A DNA stretch of 32,246 nt from Davidsoniella eucalypti (lineage: Eukaryota; Ascomycota; Sordariomycetes; Microascales; Ceratocystidaceae): positions 1 through 32,246 of the forward strand of contig RMBW01000276.1 of the NCBI GenBank assembly GCA_004009845.1, read 5' to 3'. The notes under the pieces are model-generated. The model searched no databases. It worked only from the letters and a program-made list of their open reading frames with translations, and had not been told where the DNA came from. Below, one piece after another: positions 18,869-28,492 of the stretch; position 1 is the stretch's first letter, and each line of letters starts with the position of its first letter. The position numbers and the translations under genes were made by a program.

Positions 18869-19047
18869 TGACACGAACTAGGAAGAGGCAATGGCAAGCA
18901 ATCTAGAGTAAAGACTTCGATTGATACCGATGAAGGAGAAAGACTAATATCTGTTGGAATACGGCGGGAATAGGTCCCTATTTATAACCGTTTATCTGGC
19001 TAAGTATCTTACTTAGCCAAATACCAACTGGGCCTTAGCCCCTGACA
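18869..19047 (-). repeat. 5' LTR of element D (179 bp)
   Basis: Starts and ends TGTCA on the minus strand and reads as identical to 2623-2801. It contains the U3 palindrome (18998-19018), TATA box and self-primer stretch. 19047 is the right edge of the nest; the neighbouring ctact (19048-19052) is the presumed target duplication, with its partner outside the window. Confidence 0.92.
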
Positions 19048-20230
19048 CTACTTTTGGTTTCTTTTGCTACGATTACTCTTAGATTTTCTGGCTCTTACCT
19101 TGATTTATCTATGGCGATCCAATAATATTTTAGGGTATGAAGACACAAGTCAATATCAGAAGTGACAAAACCAAATTGTAGCCTATCTATAGTTGCCTCT
19201 TCCCCCCTCTTTATAATCATGCCCTTCCATCAAATTGCAACTCTTCTTAATAGGATGGTGTTAAGACTGAAAAGAAACATGAATTGATTGTGTTTTCACC
19301 TTGAAACTAACTATATTAGCCAGTACTAGTTATGGCTATGCCACCACAGAACGGTTCAAAAGTGTCTTGTTTTTCAACATTTGAGGCAATTTAACTATAT
19401 TTGTCCATTATGGCAAAATATCGAGGTACGATTTAAGACTTAGGTGAGTTTCTGACTTTTAGTTACAATTAAATATGGCTCGACTCTTGACCCCCAATTT
19501 CACATATTTTATAGCATTGTAGAACTCTCTGTTTGTATGGTTTTGCTCTCTGTTGATCATGTAAATGAATGCTATCTTTAAAACCGTAAAAGATATGATG
19601 GCCATATTTATGTCTAACAAGGCCAACAATCCTCTTTTAGACTATCATTTTCATCACTTAGCGACTTCCAGATTGAGACATACACTTTTGACATAGATAC
19701 AGATTAGAAATGGTTGTTCAAGAAGGAGACAAACAGTCCGAAAAATGTATAAAAACCCAGAGAGATTGAGGCGTTCGGAAAAGGCAAGTAGTGTTTTGCA
19801 TTGGTATCTTTTTGGGTTTTTTGGCTCTTAATTTCACGATGAAAGGTACCTAGCCCAGAGACAAATTAAACTTTATAGATTAAAGCCAAATCATATATCG
19901 AGAAGAAGATGAAGATTTTACATACAACTAGTTTAGAGATTATTCAAGAGCTGGGTCATAATAAAATGGGAGGAAAGACACAGGGTTGTTAGTCAAACCC
20001 TAACATCGCCACTTTGTTTAAGTCATGTTATGGGATTTGTAGAAAGAGTGACACATAGCACTTCACAATGTCCGAATGCCTAATTATACATATGATTAAC
20101 TATTTCTGTCAATAACTAGTATTTCCCGTTTCCATTTTTCAAAACCTGCCATGATTGCCAGTCTCCTGGAGGCTCACTGAATAGTAGCTCCAGGGAGTTC
20201 TTTTTGTGGATTTTTTGTATCTGTTTTGTA

Positions 20231-20286
20231 TTTAATTTTTTTGCTTTAATTTTTTTGTTTTAATTTTTTTGCTTTAATTTTTTTGC
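20231..20286 (+). repeat. 14-bp tandem repeat, four copies
   Basis: The unit tttaatttttttgc occurs four times in a row (the second copy ends in gt), then decays into tctaatttatt. It is a simple minisatellite, probably without function. Confidence 0.85.
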
Positions 20287-20643
20287 TCTAATTTATTTAT
20301 TTATAATTTTACGTCTTTATGTGGATCTGACCTTAGTGGATCGTTAGACATCGAGAGACCCTAATGGCCCTTGGAGAACCAGGTGGTATTATTCGGTGGC
20401 AGTTGATAGCTAATAAGAGGGCGGAGGCCCTTGTCCTTTATATTCAACTCAATTTAAGCTTATCTAAATGCGTCATTGGCTAAAGTTGATGTAGAAATGG
20501 TAACTTTTCTATGATTTCGCTTACTAAGAATGTGGTTGTGATACTTATATTTGTATATAATTGCAAATTTAAAGTTTTAGATGGAAAAAAAACAATACTA
20601 ACTGTAAGTATTTAATACTTTTATTCCTATAAAGTGGTAATTT

Positions 20644-20946
20644 TTACTCGGAATTGGTTACAAATTTGAAGTGTTGCTCGAATACACTATCCGATGTCTC
20701 ACATAAGCTTGAGGTAGGCTGAGAGAATGCAATAGTTGCTGATATAGCCCAAGATTCTGTAGGTTGCAGACAAATAAGGCAATAGTTTTCCTGTTGGTAA
20801 CATGTCGACAAACCGTCCATGGCCCAGACGTACCTGTTACTGCTAAAATACCGTGTAGATAGCATTATTATACAGTTACTCAATAATGGTTTAAGTAATA
20901 AATGAGGTTGCATTGTTCTTGATACCAAGTTTACCTCAATTTCCAT
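20644..20946 (-). CDS. Hypothetical 100-residue ORF, doubtful
   Basis: An ATG-started frame of 100 codons in AT-rich DNA. The product has a cysteine-containing middle (CYQQENYCLICLQP) but no motif I recognise, no clear promoter and no recognisable neighbour. A donor-like gtacgt and an acceptor-like ttctctcag lie within it, so it could also be exon plus intron. An ORF of this length can occur by chance in a 7-kb stretch. Confidence 0.15.
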   Translation of the reverse strand: MEIEVNLVSRTMQPHLLLKPLLSNCIIMLSTRYFSSNRYVWAMDGLSTCYQQENYCLICLQPTESWAISATIAFSQPTSSLCETSDSVFEQHFKFVTNSE

Positions 20947-21073
20947 ATAGAATTATTAGGATAGTGATAAGACCGAAGGGGTGATAATTTGGTGATGAGG
21001 AATTATTGTTTCAACTTTGATAAATACACACGACCGTAGCGGTGAGCAAGCTCGGTGTGAAGACCCAACCCTG

Positions 21074-21261
21074 ATGAATGTCACGGGCTAAGGCCCAGTT
21101 GGTATTTGTCTAGGTATTTACCTAGTCAGATAAACGGCTATAAATAGGGACCTATTCCCGCCGTATTCCAACAGATATTAGCCCTTCTCCTTCATCGGTA
21201 TCAATCAAAGTCTTTTCTACTAGATTGCTTTCCACTGCCTCATCTAGTTCGTGTCAATGAA
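21074..21261 (+). repeat. Solo LTR of the A/D family with target duplication ATGAA
   Basis: The LTR is 21079-21256 (178 bp, TGTCAC to GTGTCA), clearly related to the A and D LTRs but with scattered differences. The five bases before (21074-21078) and after (21257-21261) are both ATGAA. TATA box TATAAATA (21139-21146) and the self-primer stretch (21194-21204) are kept. No internal element sequence is attached, so this is a solo LTR left by LTR-LTR recombination, older than A and D. Confidence 0.92.
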
Positions 21262-22188
21262 CGGCATAACCATGATGACAATATAGAAAATTCCAGAGAC
21301 ATTTATACTAATTAGTACTCAGATTATAGAAAACTTATGATCTATTTGAATCCCGCTTGTAGAATATACTTGTTCTATCTAGTCAATTGCGGTACTTGAA
21401 TATATTGATCTTTTTAGAAATCCCCAAGTAGACTTAAACTCTTTTTTTAACATGAAAAAGAGAAAGGATCCAAAGCTCTTAGCTAAAACAAGCTGAACTG
21501 TTATTACCGATATCAAGAGATCTTTTGGTTAGCTGTGACAAGATGGCCCCTTTCTCATTTTATTACCAATACGTAATGATTCTGTACTTTGTTCATTTGT
21601 TCTGTGGCAGGAGTGTCTGTTTAGTTTGCCCCCGGTTTATAAATCATCATGATCAAATGACCTAAGAAACATTTTCGCAAGCCGTGGGTTGTTTATGATT
21701 GAAATTGAAGGATGAGGGATTGAGAGAAGTCAACCTAGCTTTGAGTTTAGAGATGGCTTAATCAAATAGAAGTTGATTTAGGAACATCAAGTGTATCAAG
21801 TATTTTGATATTATCATTGCAGAGTTTGGCAAGTGATCGAAATATTTGTCACATACTCACTTCACTGTCTGGTGTCAAAATTGTGTCGATAATAAAAGTG
21901 GGCCTTCTGATATCACTAAGTAGAACGTAGAGTTACTAGAAACCTAGCCATATACATTATTTTATAGTAGGGTATGTAGCTAGCTATGACTACTGGCATA
22001 GTGAATACAAGTCGTATTACTCTATAGTGCTCTTAATGTTCAAGGCAACATTTTTGCAGTTGGTATAACCTGAAAGGTTCTGATACATAATGATACTAAC
22101 ATTGTCTATTGCTGGTATACATTACAGCATCAATATTGTATCAAATGCAAAACGAAACTTTCGCGAACTTCTATGATTCAAGCCACAC
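21262..22188. other. AT-rich region, nothing recognised
   Basis: No ORF of note, no repeat or RNA gene recognised between the solo LTR and the copia-like LTR. Confidence 0.6.
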
Positions 22189-22442
22189 TGTTAAATACCT
22201 TTGCAAATTCATCAATACAAGGTAGCATAGTATTCTATATAAAGGTGGCCATATTATTGTTTTAACTGAGGAGTCAAGAGAAGAGGATTGTATATACAAC
22301 TACAGTGATATGTTAGTTCCAAGATCAACTCAATTCCTAATCACTATCTATCATTATATATGTGCTCTGATTTCTCCCGTATTGTCTTTCAATAATGTGT
22401 GATACCGGCATATAGAGCAGCTATATACAAGCGAAATAAACA
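22189..22442 (+). repeat. Probable degraded Ty1/copia 5' LTR
   Basis: A 254-bp block starting TGTTAAATACC and ending AAATAAACA, with TATATAAA at 22236-22243. It is followed by atttatagagctctaaggtg (about 22445-22464). That downstream stretch resembles the common copia primer-binding site (tggtatcagagc plus context) with changes, and an acaaccacacaacaacaac leader follows. No target duplication or second LTR was found, so this is an inference from form. Confidence 0.4.
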
Positions 22443-22611
22443 ATATTTATAGAGCTCTAAGGTGAACTACAACCACACAACAACAACTGATGAACATACG
22501 TGTTAAGCTCAAAAAATGTCTATATAGTCTCTAGACACTTGCAATGAAACGTAAGTCGTCAATTATCACTGAAACAAAATACTTAACGTTACTAAAAACA
22601 TACGAGAAGGA

Positions 22612-23087
22612 CTAACTGTAATGGACGGGCAGGCAGGAGTTCAAAGGGGAACAAGTGATCACTAGGCGAGTAGTCACGCGATGATGTTTTTGGTGTTTTC
22701 AGGATATCAGAAATAAACAGAATAATAAATTAAGTAAAGTGGAACTAGATCAGGACAGGAGCAGGAGCAAAGATAAGAACAAGAACAGGAACAAGAAGAG
22801 GAGGTTGCACTAGGAGGTCAGGTACACAGAGAGTTGTAAGCTTGGAGGGGAAAGGAAAGAAGAGAACAGGAAAGGAAGAAACAAGCAAGATATTTATGTT
22901 AAACCGAGAGAGGAAGAAAACAGAAGGATCTGGTCTACGGACAGAAGTTCGAGGCAATGCTGTGTTGGCTGTGTATCAAGTCTAGCCTCAATGCAGGAAT
23001 TGTTGCCACCGGAGTCGAAAGGTGAGGCTGTGTATCAACCCTAAGCCTCATGCGGAGAGTCTGCGAGTGTTATTTCATAACACTAAC
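22612..23087 (-). repeat. 466-bp solo LTR with target duplication CTAAC
   Basis: The LTR is 22617-23082. On the minus strand it starts TGTTATGAAATAACAC and ends CCATTACA. CTAAC is present on both sides (22612-22616 and 23083-23087). It has a TATA-like ATAAATA (22891-22897, minus strand), a pyrimidine-rich second half on that strand, and two similar 27-bp units (near 22966 and 23029). It is GC-richer than its surroundings and matches none of the Ty3/gypsy LTRs here. The orientation and a copia assignment are likely but not proven. Confidence 0.7.
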
Positions 23088-26000
23088 GCTTAGTCTATAT
23101 GAGGTTCAACTTGAGTTATATATCTACAGATTTCCATGTGAAAAAGGTAAATAAGTATTTCGGTCTTGCTCTCTACTATCGCCGAGGCAAGCAGTTGACA
23201 GATAGCATTGACAGCATGCATTATATAACTTTTTTGCCATTCGAAAACCTTTGTAATCGTTGTTATTACTGTATCCTTTGCATCAAAGACTTTAGCTCAT
23301 GGATATGGCATTCAAGACTTAGGCAATTGTAGACAACTGTACCTAGACTCGGGTTGAAACTGCTTACAAAGTTGGGAATTTTCATTCATAGCTAGATAAA
23401 CTTCAAAGACAGTCATCATTTCACAGAATATGTTGTGTAATTGTCCTATCGACTGTAGAAAAAAGCAACCTTCTTCTCCTTGGTATCGTCTTTCATAGTT
23501 GATGCCAGAATCATATCTTCGTTTATTAGTTCAGCTTCCACGCCACAGCAACAGTATTTATACATAACATGTAGAAGATATCAAGTTTTAGTCATATGAT
23601 ACTTGGTATATCAATACAAATAACATGAGACATAAAAAAAAGATACAGTTCGATTGCCATATTTCCCATATTTCTCTTTATAGTTGATAATTATGATTCC
23701 ACTTCAACTCGCCACCATCTCCACATTGTGATCCAGGTAATCATGATGATTATATTCTTTCTGACAATAAGATTTCTCTATTGTCTGAACAGATGAAATA
23801 CCATGTAATTTCTAGAATCTAGTCGAGTGATAATGGCCCGATCTACAGTGGATAGATCTCGAACTCCATACATAGAACACCCTTGCTTCATATGTAGCTG
23901 ATAACTTGTATTGGAAGCTTGAAATTATAGAGACAGTATGTCTAGTGCATCATAGTTCTTCTTGGTGTACTCGGTATGTTTAGTGGTCAATGATATTGGA
24001 ATATCTTGACATAGTTGAAATCTACCAGCACTAATGAATTTACCACTTGACTTATCATAATAATGGACTTTATTCACTCCAATATTAACAACTTGTGGTA
24101 CAACAAGCAATGATATATTACTTACCAACTATAAGCTATTTTATTGCTAAGTGCATCAAGTCATAGCTTGCGTTTGCTATATCTAACATATATAGCTACA
24201 GCAGGGTTGACATTCATATACTTACTGAGCTGGAGTCACTCAATGAATAGTCATACCTTACTTGCCGACAACACATTCATTTCTTTGATGTACTTAATAG
24301 TCAACATTTGTACTATGTAGAGAACTATACTTCAGTGACTGATTATACAATCATTTCCCAATCGCCTAGCTTGCAGTTGTGACTCATTCATAACTCTTTC
24401 TCTGTTAATTAGCCAATGTAATTTTCTCTCGATACTCAATAACACAACCCAGTATTTATTAACCATTTTCTAACAAACTATTGCTAGTATTTGGGGTCTA
24501 CAATCTTTGATAGTTTACCATTTCCTATATTCTTGCCCAATCTTTATGTCTTACCTTATTACATTTCCCTTGAAATGCAACATTCCGTTAGAACTACAAA
24601 ACTTACAGTAAGTCATTGATCATTCCTGATTTTACTACGAGTGTCCTTCTTACATGTTTATAGAGCATTTTCTCGACAAACTTGGTCTTTGCTCTTATGT
24701 TTTGCCGACCATCTCAACTTATTATAAATCGGGAATCATTTTGTGATCAATATATCCTGCAAATACCATAGAAAGTGATTACTATGTAGGTTTTAAAATA
24801 CCAACTGTGCCAGTTGCGACTACTTCTCTTGTTGTTTTATCAATCATGTAAACTCTAAATCCCAAGCACCCAATGTCATGCTATTCTAATGGTATAAGTA
24901 CCTAAAGTTGTTTGTAATTTGAAGTTCCATATTAGTCTTGTCATTCTACTTATGGCAAAAGAACATAATTCAAATATATAGTAATACTTATATATACTGT
25001 CGTTTTTCTCTAGAATTCTTTTCATTTTATTTCCCTTTTCAATAGCACTCAATATCATCATATAGATAGATATAGCAAGTGGGTGTCTGTCCTGCCAATT
25101 GTGCTGTAATGCCCGGTAATATATTAAATCAGCTTGTTATATTACCTTGCTTGGCTCTCTATCCTTTTAAATTTAATTGACTCTATTTCTCTATCGTACC
25201 TAGATACCTGCTTTGTATCGTAGAAATCCTAATGATATATAGTATACTATGAGTACGAATTACTTTATTTAATCAGTATGTCTATGCATTTTGTGGAGAA
25301 TTACCGTCAGTATGTTATTTTAAACCAAGTCTTCAATCTTATATTTAATTAGGATATTCTTCTACATCGCCTTGAGTGTTTATTGTGATAGTACTTGACA
25401 TATTTGGTAACATTTTCTACATCTTGCTGTATCTGACTAATACAAATTCTTGTACTTTACCCTTAATGCTTCATGTGTATGTAGACCTGCCCTTGGTGTA
25501 CTTATAACTTGCCGTTTCTAGTGCGTTTGGTCTAGTAAATTGATTGCAGTCCGATTTGTGTCCAAATACTAGCAGTTCTGCTGCGGTTCTTTTAAAGAAC
25601 AGTTCATATATTATGTGCTGCTCAGTGAAAAAAAAAATACTCAGAAACGGCAAGCTAGTTAGTTTCCTCCCTGAAGCTAGATGTCACGTTTCTGCTGGAC
25701 ATATTTGTAAAAAAACACCTCAAAGCTTTAACCAATTCTGAATACACATTACTACTTTACACAAAAGTATGAAATGCTTAGTTAGTATTATTAACTTTCT
25801 AATTCCCCCGTAGATCTAAACATTATAATCTATAATTATAAATATCACGAACACGTTCTTAGTGATATCGTCATAGCTCTATTGCTAAACAAGATTAATA
25901 AATAAATAAAATTGAAAACAAAATTGAATTGATTGGCCTAAAACTATGAATTGGCACCCTTCGCCATCTAATCTCACATTGAGGTCTTCGCCACGGGGAC

Positions 26001-26452
26001 TAACACTTCAGTGACAAACAGGTGTCGGATCTAACCAAAGACATTTTGTCATATGCTCTTTTGCCACAGCTCATCTGTAGAGTCTAATATTGTGACAAAT
26101 CTTCCTGCCGAGAAATGTCTCGCAAGATTGGTAAACTTTGTCGAATCTCCCTCAAACATGGTCATATTCAATGGGTGTTGGTGGTATGAATCGAGAGATA
26201 TCTATGGAACATAAGGCGAGATGTAGTATCAAATATAAGAAATGTGACACAAAATTTTTAGTAAAAGGCTTGGCGTTGCGCGATTAGCAAAAATAATGGA
26301 CTTTCAGGCATACCGAACTCATAACTGTCAAAGTCCACAACTAGAAGTTACAAGACCCTTCCAAGAAAAGCTCACGATGCCAGGGACTTGGACGTAATGT
26401 CTTGATTCAAGAACGAAGACAATGTCAACTTTATTAACTCTATAGCTAGCCC
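23088..26452. other. AT-rich region with possible decayed transposon coding remnants
   Basis: About 3.4 kb with no intact gene. Short peptides recall Ty1/copia Pol: WHSRL (23306-23320, plus), SSDNGPIYSG (23823-23852, plus), and a 32-codon open run on the minus strand at 24785-24880 containing GFRVYMIDKTTREVV. They are in different frames and on both strands, so at most they are scattered remains. Nothing else recognised. Confidence 0.35.
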
Positions 26453-26457
26453 CCTAT
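26453..26457 (+). repeat. Presumed left target duplication of element E
   Basis: cctat directly precedes the 5' LTR of E. The partner copy would follow the 3' LTR, outside the window. Confidence 0.5.
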
Positions 26458-26648
26458 TGAAAGGATCTAGGACCCAATCTTGTTGGCTGTGGTATCTACC
26501 ACAGCCGTTACTTTTGTCTATATAAGGAGGCCGTCTCCCCTCCTTATTCTTGTCTAGTCCTTCTCTTCCCTCTCTATCTTCTTTAACCTCGTCAAATACT
26601 ATATCTCTTCTACTTCCGCAAGCCTCGTTCTCGTCGTAGATCGTCACA
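26458..26648 (+). repeat. 5' LTR of element E (191 bp)
   Basis: Same length as the B LTRs with two substitutions seen (both T to C). The U3 palindrome (26485-26506), TATA box and self-primer stretch (26576-26586) are kept. Confidence 0.94.
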
Positions 26649-26650
26649 CT

Positions 26651-26661
26651 TTAAAGAAGAT
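26651..26661 (+). other. Primer-binding site of element E, self-priming type
   Basis: ttaaagaagat two bases after the LTR, complementary to 26576-26586; identical to element B. The leader that follows runs to 26968. Confidence 0.7.
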
Positions 26662-26968
26662 ACCTGATTCTCTTATTGTTGACTGTTCAACACGATTCGT
26701 CTTGTCCTCTCTCTTTGCTTTCACTTTGTCAGATTCAGACAACTTTCTGTTAAACTCTCTTCGCACCCAAGACCATACTACAAAGTTTGGAATAAACTCT
26801 TTCTCTTAAGCCAGTTGACTTCTCGTTACTGCAGAACTTGTTTCTTGCGTCGTAGCGAGTTTTTCACGGTAAAGTTTGAGCGTTTTGGAAAAGCTTTACT
26901 GTTTGCTCTCGCTCGTGAGGAGTCTTTCACATTTAGTTGTGTAAACTCACATTTTGTCTGCCCCCACC

Positions 26969-28492
26969 ATGATTTTCCTCAACTTTCTCCTCTTTTTTCT
27001 CGCTTTTTCCTTCCTGGGTTACACCAGTCAGTGCTGTGCACGATGGTGCCAGGAACGTTACCCCGCCGGTTCGCCCGTCGTGCGTCATCAGCGCACCAGG
27101 CTACCCCGCTCTGCCCGTCGTTTGGTCCGCGCCCCAGGATGGTGCTATCTGTCCTTGTTTCGAAGATCCGCTCGGCCAGCTATCGCCAAACTCCTCGGCC
27201 CCTTCCCAACCGGGCCTCAAATTGCATTACATGAGTCCTCGTTCCACGACCACTTGGGTCACATCCGTTTCTCCCTTTCTGTTCTGGTCGGCCATAGCGA
27301 GCCAGCCCACGCTCGTTTCGATTCCGAGCCTGCTGCCCGTGCTCGTGTCCTTCGCTTCCTCTTCAACAATAGAATGTTGGGCATTGGAGCAGGTGCGTCA
27401 GACCTTTCGAGCTTCGAAAACCAGCTCAAGGCTGAACACCTCCGCCAGCAGACTCTCGATGTGCAGATTTCCATTGCCGAAAAGGAAGTTCGGCTAGCTG
27501 AGTTACAAGCCAAACTGCCCCAGAAATCCACTGCCAGATTCTCGTTACCTGATGCCTCCAAGTTCTCAGGAGACAAGCGGGAATATTCAGCCTGGAGGTG
27601 TGAAATGGAAGGCAAGATTGCTGCCGATGGAACCGTTATCGGCTCTCAACGGAATATCTGCTCCTATATCTACTCGCGACTTTCGACAAAAATTATGATG
27701 CAAATCGAACCATGGTACAAGCAAGTCCAATTGCAGTCCCGGCCGTACGAGGAATTCCTTGCTGAGCTGGACAAGATGTTCATTGACCCCCATGTTACGG
27801 TCAGAGCGTTGGAAGAGCTCCACGAGCTTCGGCAAGGCCGCAAAGAACCATTTTCCGACTTCATCCAACGGTTCCAAAAGCTCCGCCTGCTAGCTGGGGT
27901 CACTGTCGACGTACACAGCATCGGGTATCTCTCCAGAGCAATCTACCCCGATCTTGCCCGACGTGCTGACCATGCGTTCGACGCAACCCGGCTGGAACAA
28001 GTCATCAATGGTCTGCAGCGTGCCGCTACTCGCATGGAACTGCATCCGTTCGCACCCAGCCAGCCCCCCTCAAGCAGTCATCATTTTCCAAGTCGTCCAC
28101 CCAGGTCGTCTAACAACCCTCATGTTTTGTCCCCCACTCCCCGTCCATCAGTCGACTCTGACGCCATGGACTGGGTCCCCTCTCGTCGTCTTGCCACAAC
28201 GGATCGTCCAGCCAACTCTGAACGCCCCGCCAGGCTAACTGCTGCGGAAAAGGAGAAGCTTAAGGCAGAAGGCGGTTGTTTCCGCTGCAGACAAATTGGC
28301 CATACCTACCACAACTGCCCTACTCTCCGCCCGGCTGTTGTCAGAGCACAGGCTGCCGCTACCCAACCCATTGCCACGTCCTCTGGTGAGTCAGAAGTTT
28401 CGCAGAGACTAGCTGCCCTCGAACAAGCCCTGTCCAACCGCGCTGTCATCCTGTCCGACAACTACTCTGAAGACGGCGAGACGGATTTTTGA
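26969..28492 (+). CDS. gag: Element E Gag
   Basis: 507 residues, full length, with two amino-acid changes from B seen: T to A in the KSTTRF region and E to A in the AFDETR region. It has the same hydrophobic N-terminus, GWCYLSLF block and CCHC knuckle CFRCRQIGHTYHNC. It ends in the same slippery heptamer (28483-28489) and TGA stop. Confidence 0.93.
   Translation: MIFLNFLLFFLAFSFLGYTSQCCARWCQERYPAGSPVVRHQRTRLPRSARRLVRAPGWCYLSLFRRSARPAIAKLLGPFPTGPQIALHESSFHDHLGHIRFSLSVLVGHSEPAHARFDSEPAARARVLRFLFNNRMLGIGAGASDLSSFENQLKAEHLRQQTLDVQISIAEKEVRLAELQAKLPQKSTARFSLPDASKFSGDKREYSAWRCEMEGKIAADGTVIGSQRNICSYIYSRLSTKIMMQIEPWYKQVQLQSRPYEEFLAELDKMFIDPHVTVRALEELHELRQGRKEPFSDFIQRFQKLRLLAGVTVDVHSIGYLSRAIYPDLARRADHAFDATRLEQVINGLQRAATRMELHPFAPSQPPSSSHHFPSRPPRSSNNPHVLSPTPRPSVDSDAMDWVPSRRLATTDRPANSERPARLTAAEKEKLKAEGGCFRCRQIGHTYHNCPTLRPAVVRAQAAATQPIATSSGESEVSQRLAALEQALSNRAVILSDNYSEDGETDF
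28483..28489 (+). promoter_or_regulatory. -1 ribosomal frameshift site, element E gag/pol
   Basis: G-GAT-TTT followed by TGA, identical to element B and in the same phase. Confidence 0.72.

Larger units (their letters stand above)
15905..19047 (-). mobile_element. Element D: 5' part of a Ty3/gypsy chromovirus
   Basis: Minus-strand element with its 5' LTR at 18869-19047, primer-binding site, repeat-bearing leader, gag and the start of pol. It continues, after elements C and A are removed, in the RT fragment at 2802-3554; its 3' end is outside the window. LTR identity puts it in the family of element A. It carries at least four one-base homopolymer deletions. Confidence 0.85.
19048..21073. other. 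AT-rich region, no confident gene
   Basis: About 2 kb of AT-rich DNA with stops in all frames apart from one 100-codon ORF (20644-20946). A moderately GC-richer block near 20340-20440 may be an old repeat fragment, but I could not assign it. Confidence 0.6.

Noticed and set aside
19700..19870. Possible LTR with TATA-like gtataaaaaccc and a ttggtatc stretch
   Set aside because: No matching ends, target duplication or second copy could be found.
20163..20198. Hairpin ctcctggag / ctccagggag followed by T-rich DNA
   Set aside because: Imperfect stem beside simple-sequence repeats; no associated gene or repeat family, so no function is assigned.
20340..20440. GC-richer block in the AT-rich stretch
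   Set aside because: It looks like a repeat fragment but has no recognisable ends, coding sequence or second copy here.
22745..22957. 70-codon minus-strand ORF
   Set aside because: It lies inside the 466-bp solo LTR in a pyrimidine-rich low-complexity stretch.
23099..23332. 77-codon plus-strand ORF with a row of cysteines
   Set aside because: Only a short motif (WHSRL) recalls anything known; length and AT content fit chance or decayed transposon sequence, so it is not called as a gene.
19048..26457. tRNA genes or CRISPR-like arrays in the AT-rich region
   Set aside because: No A-box/B-box pair with cloverleaf potential and no regularly spaced repeats were seen.
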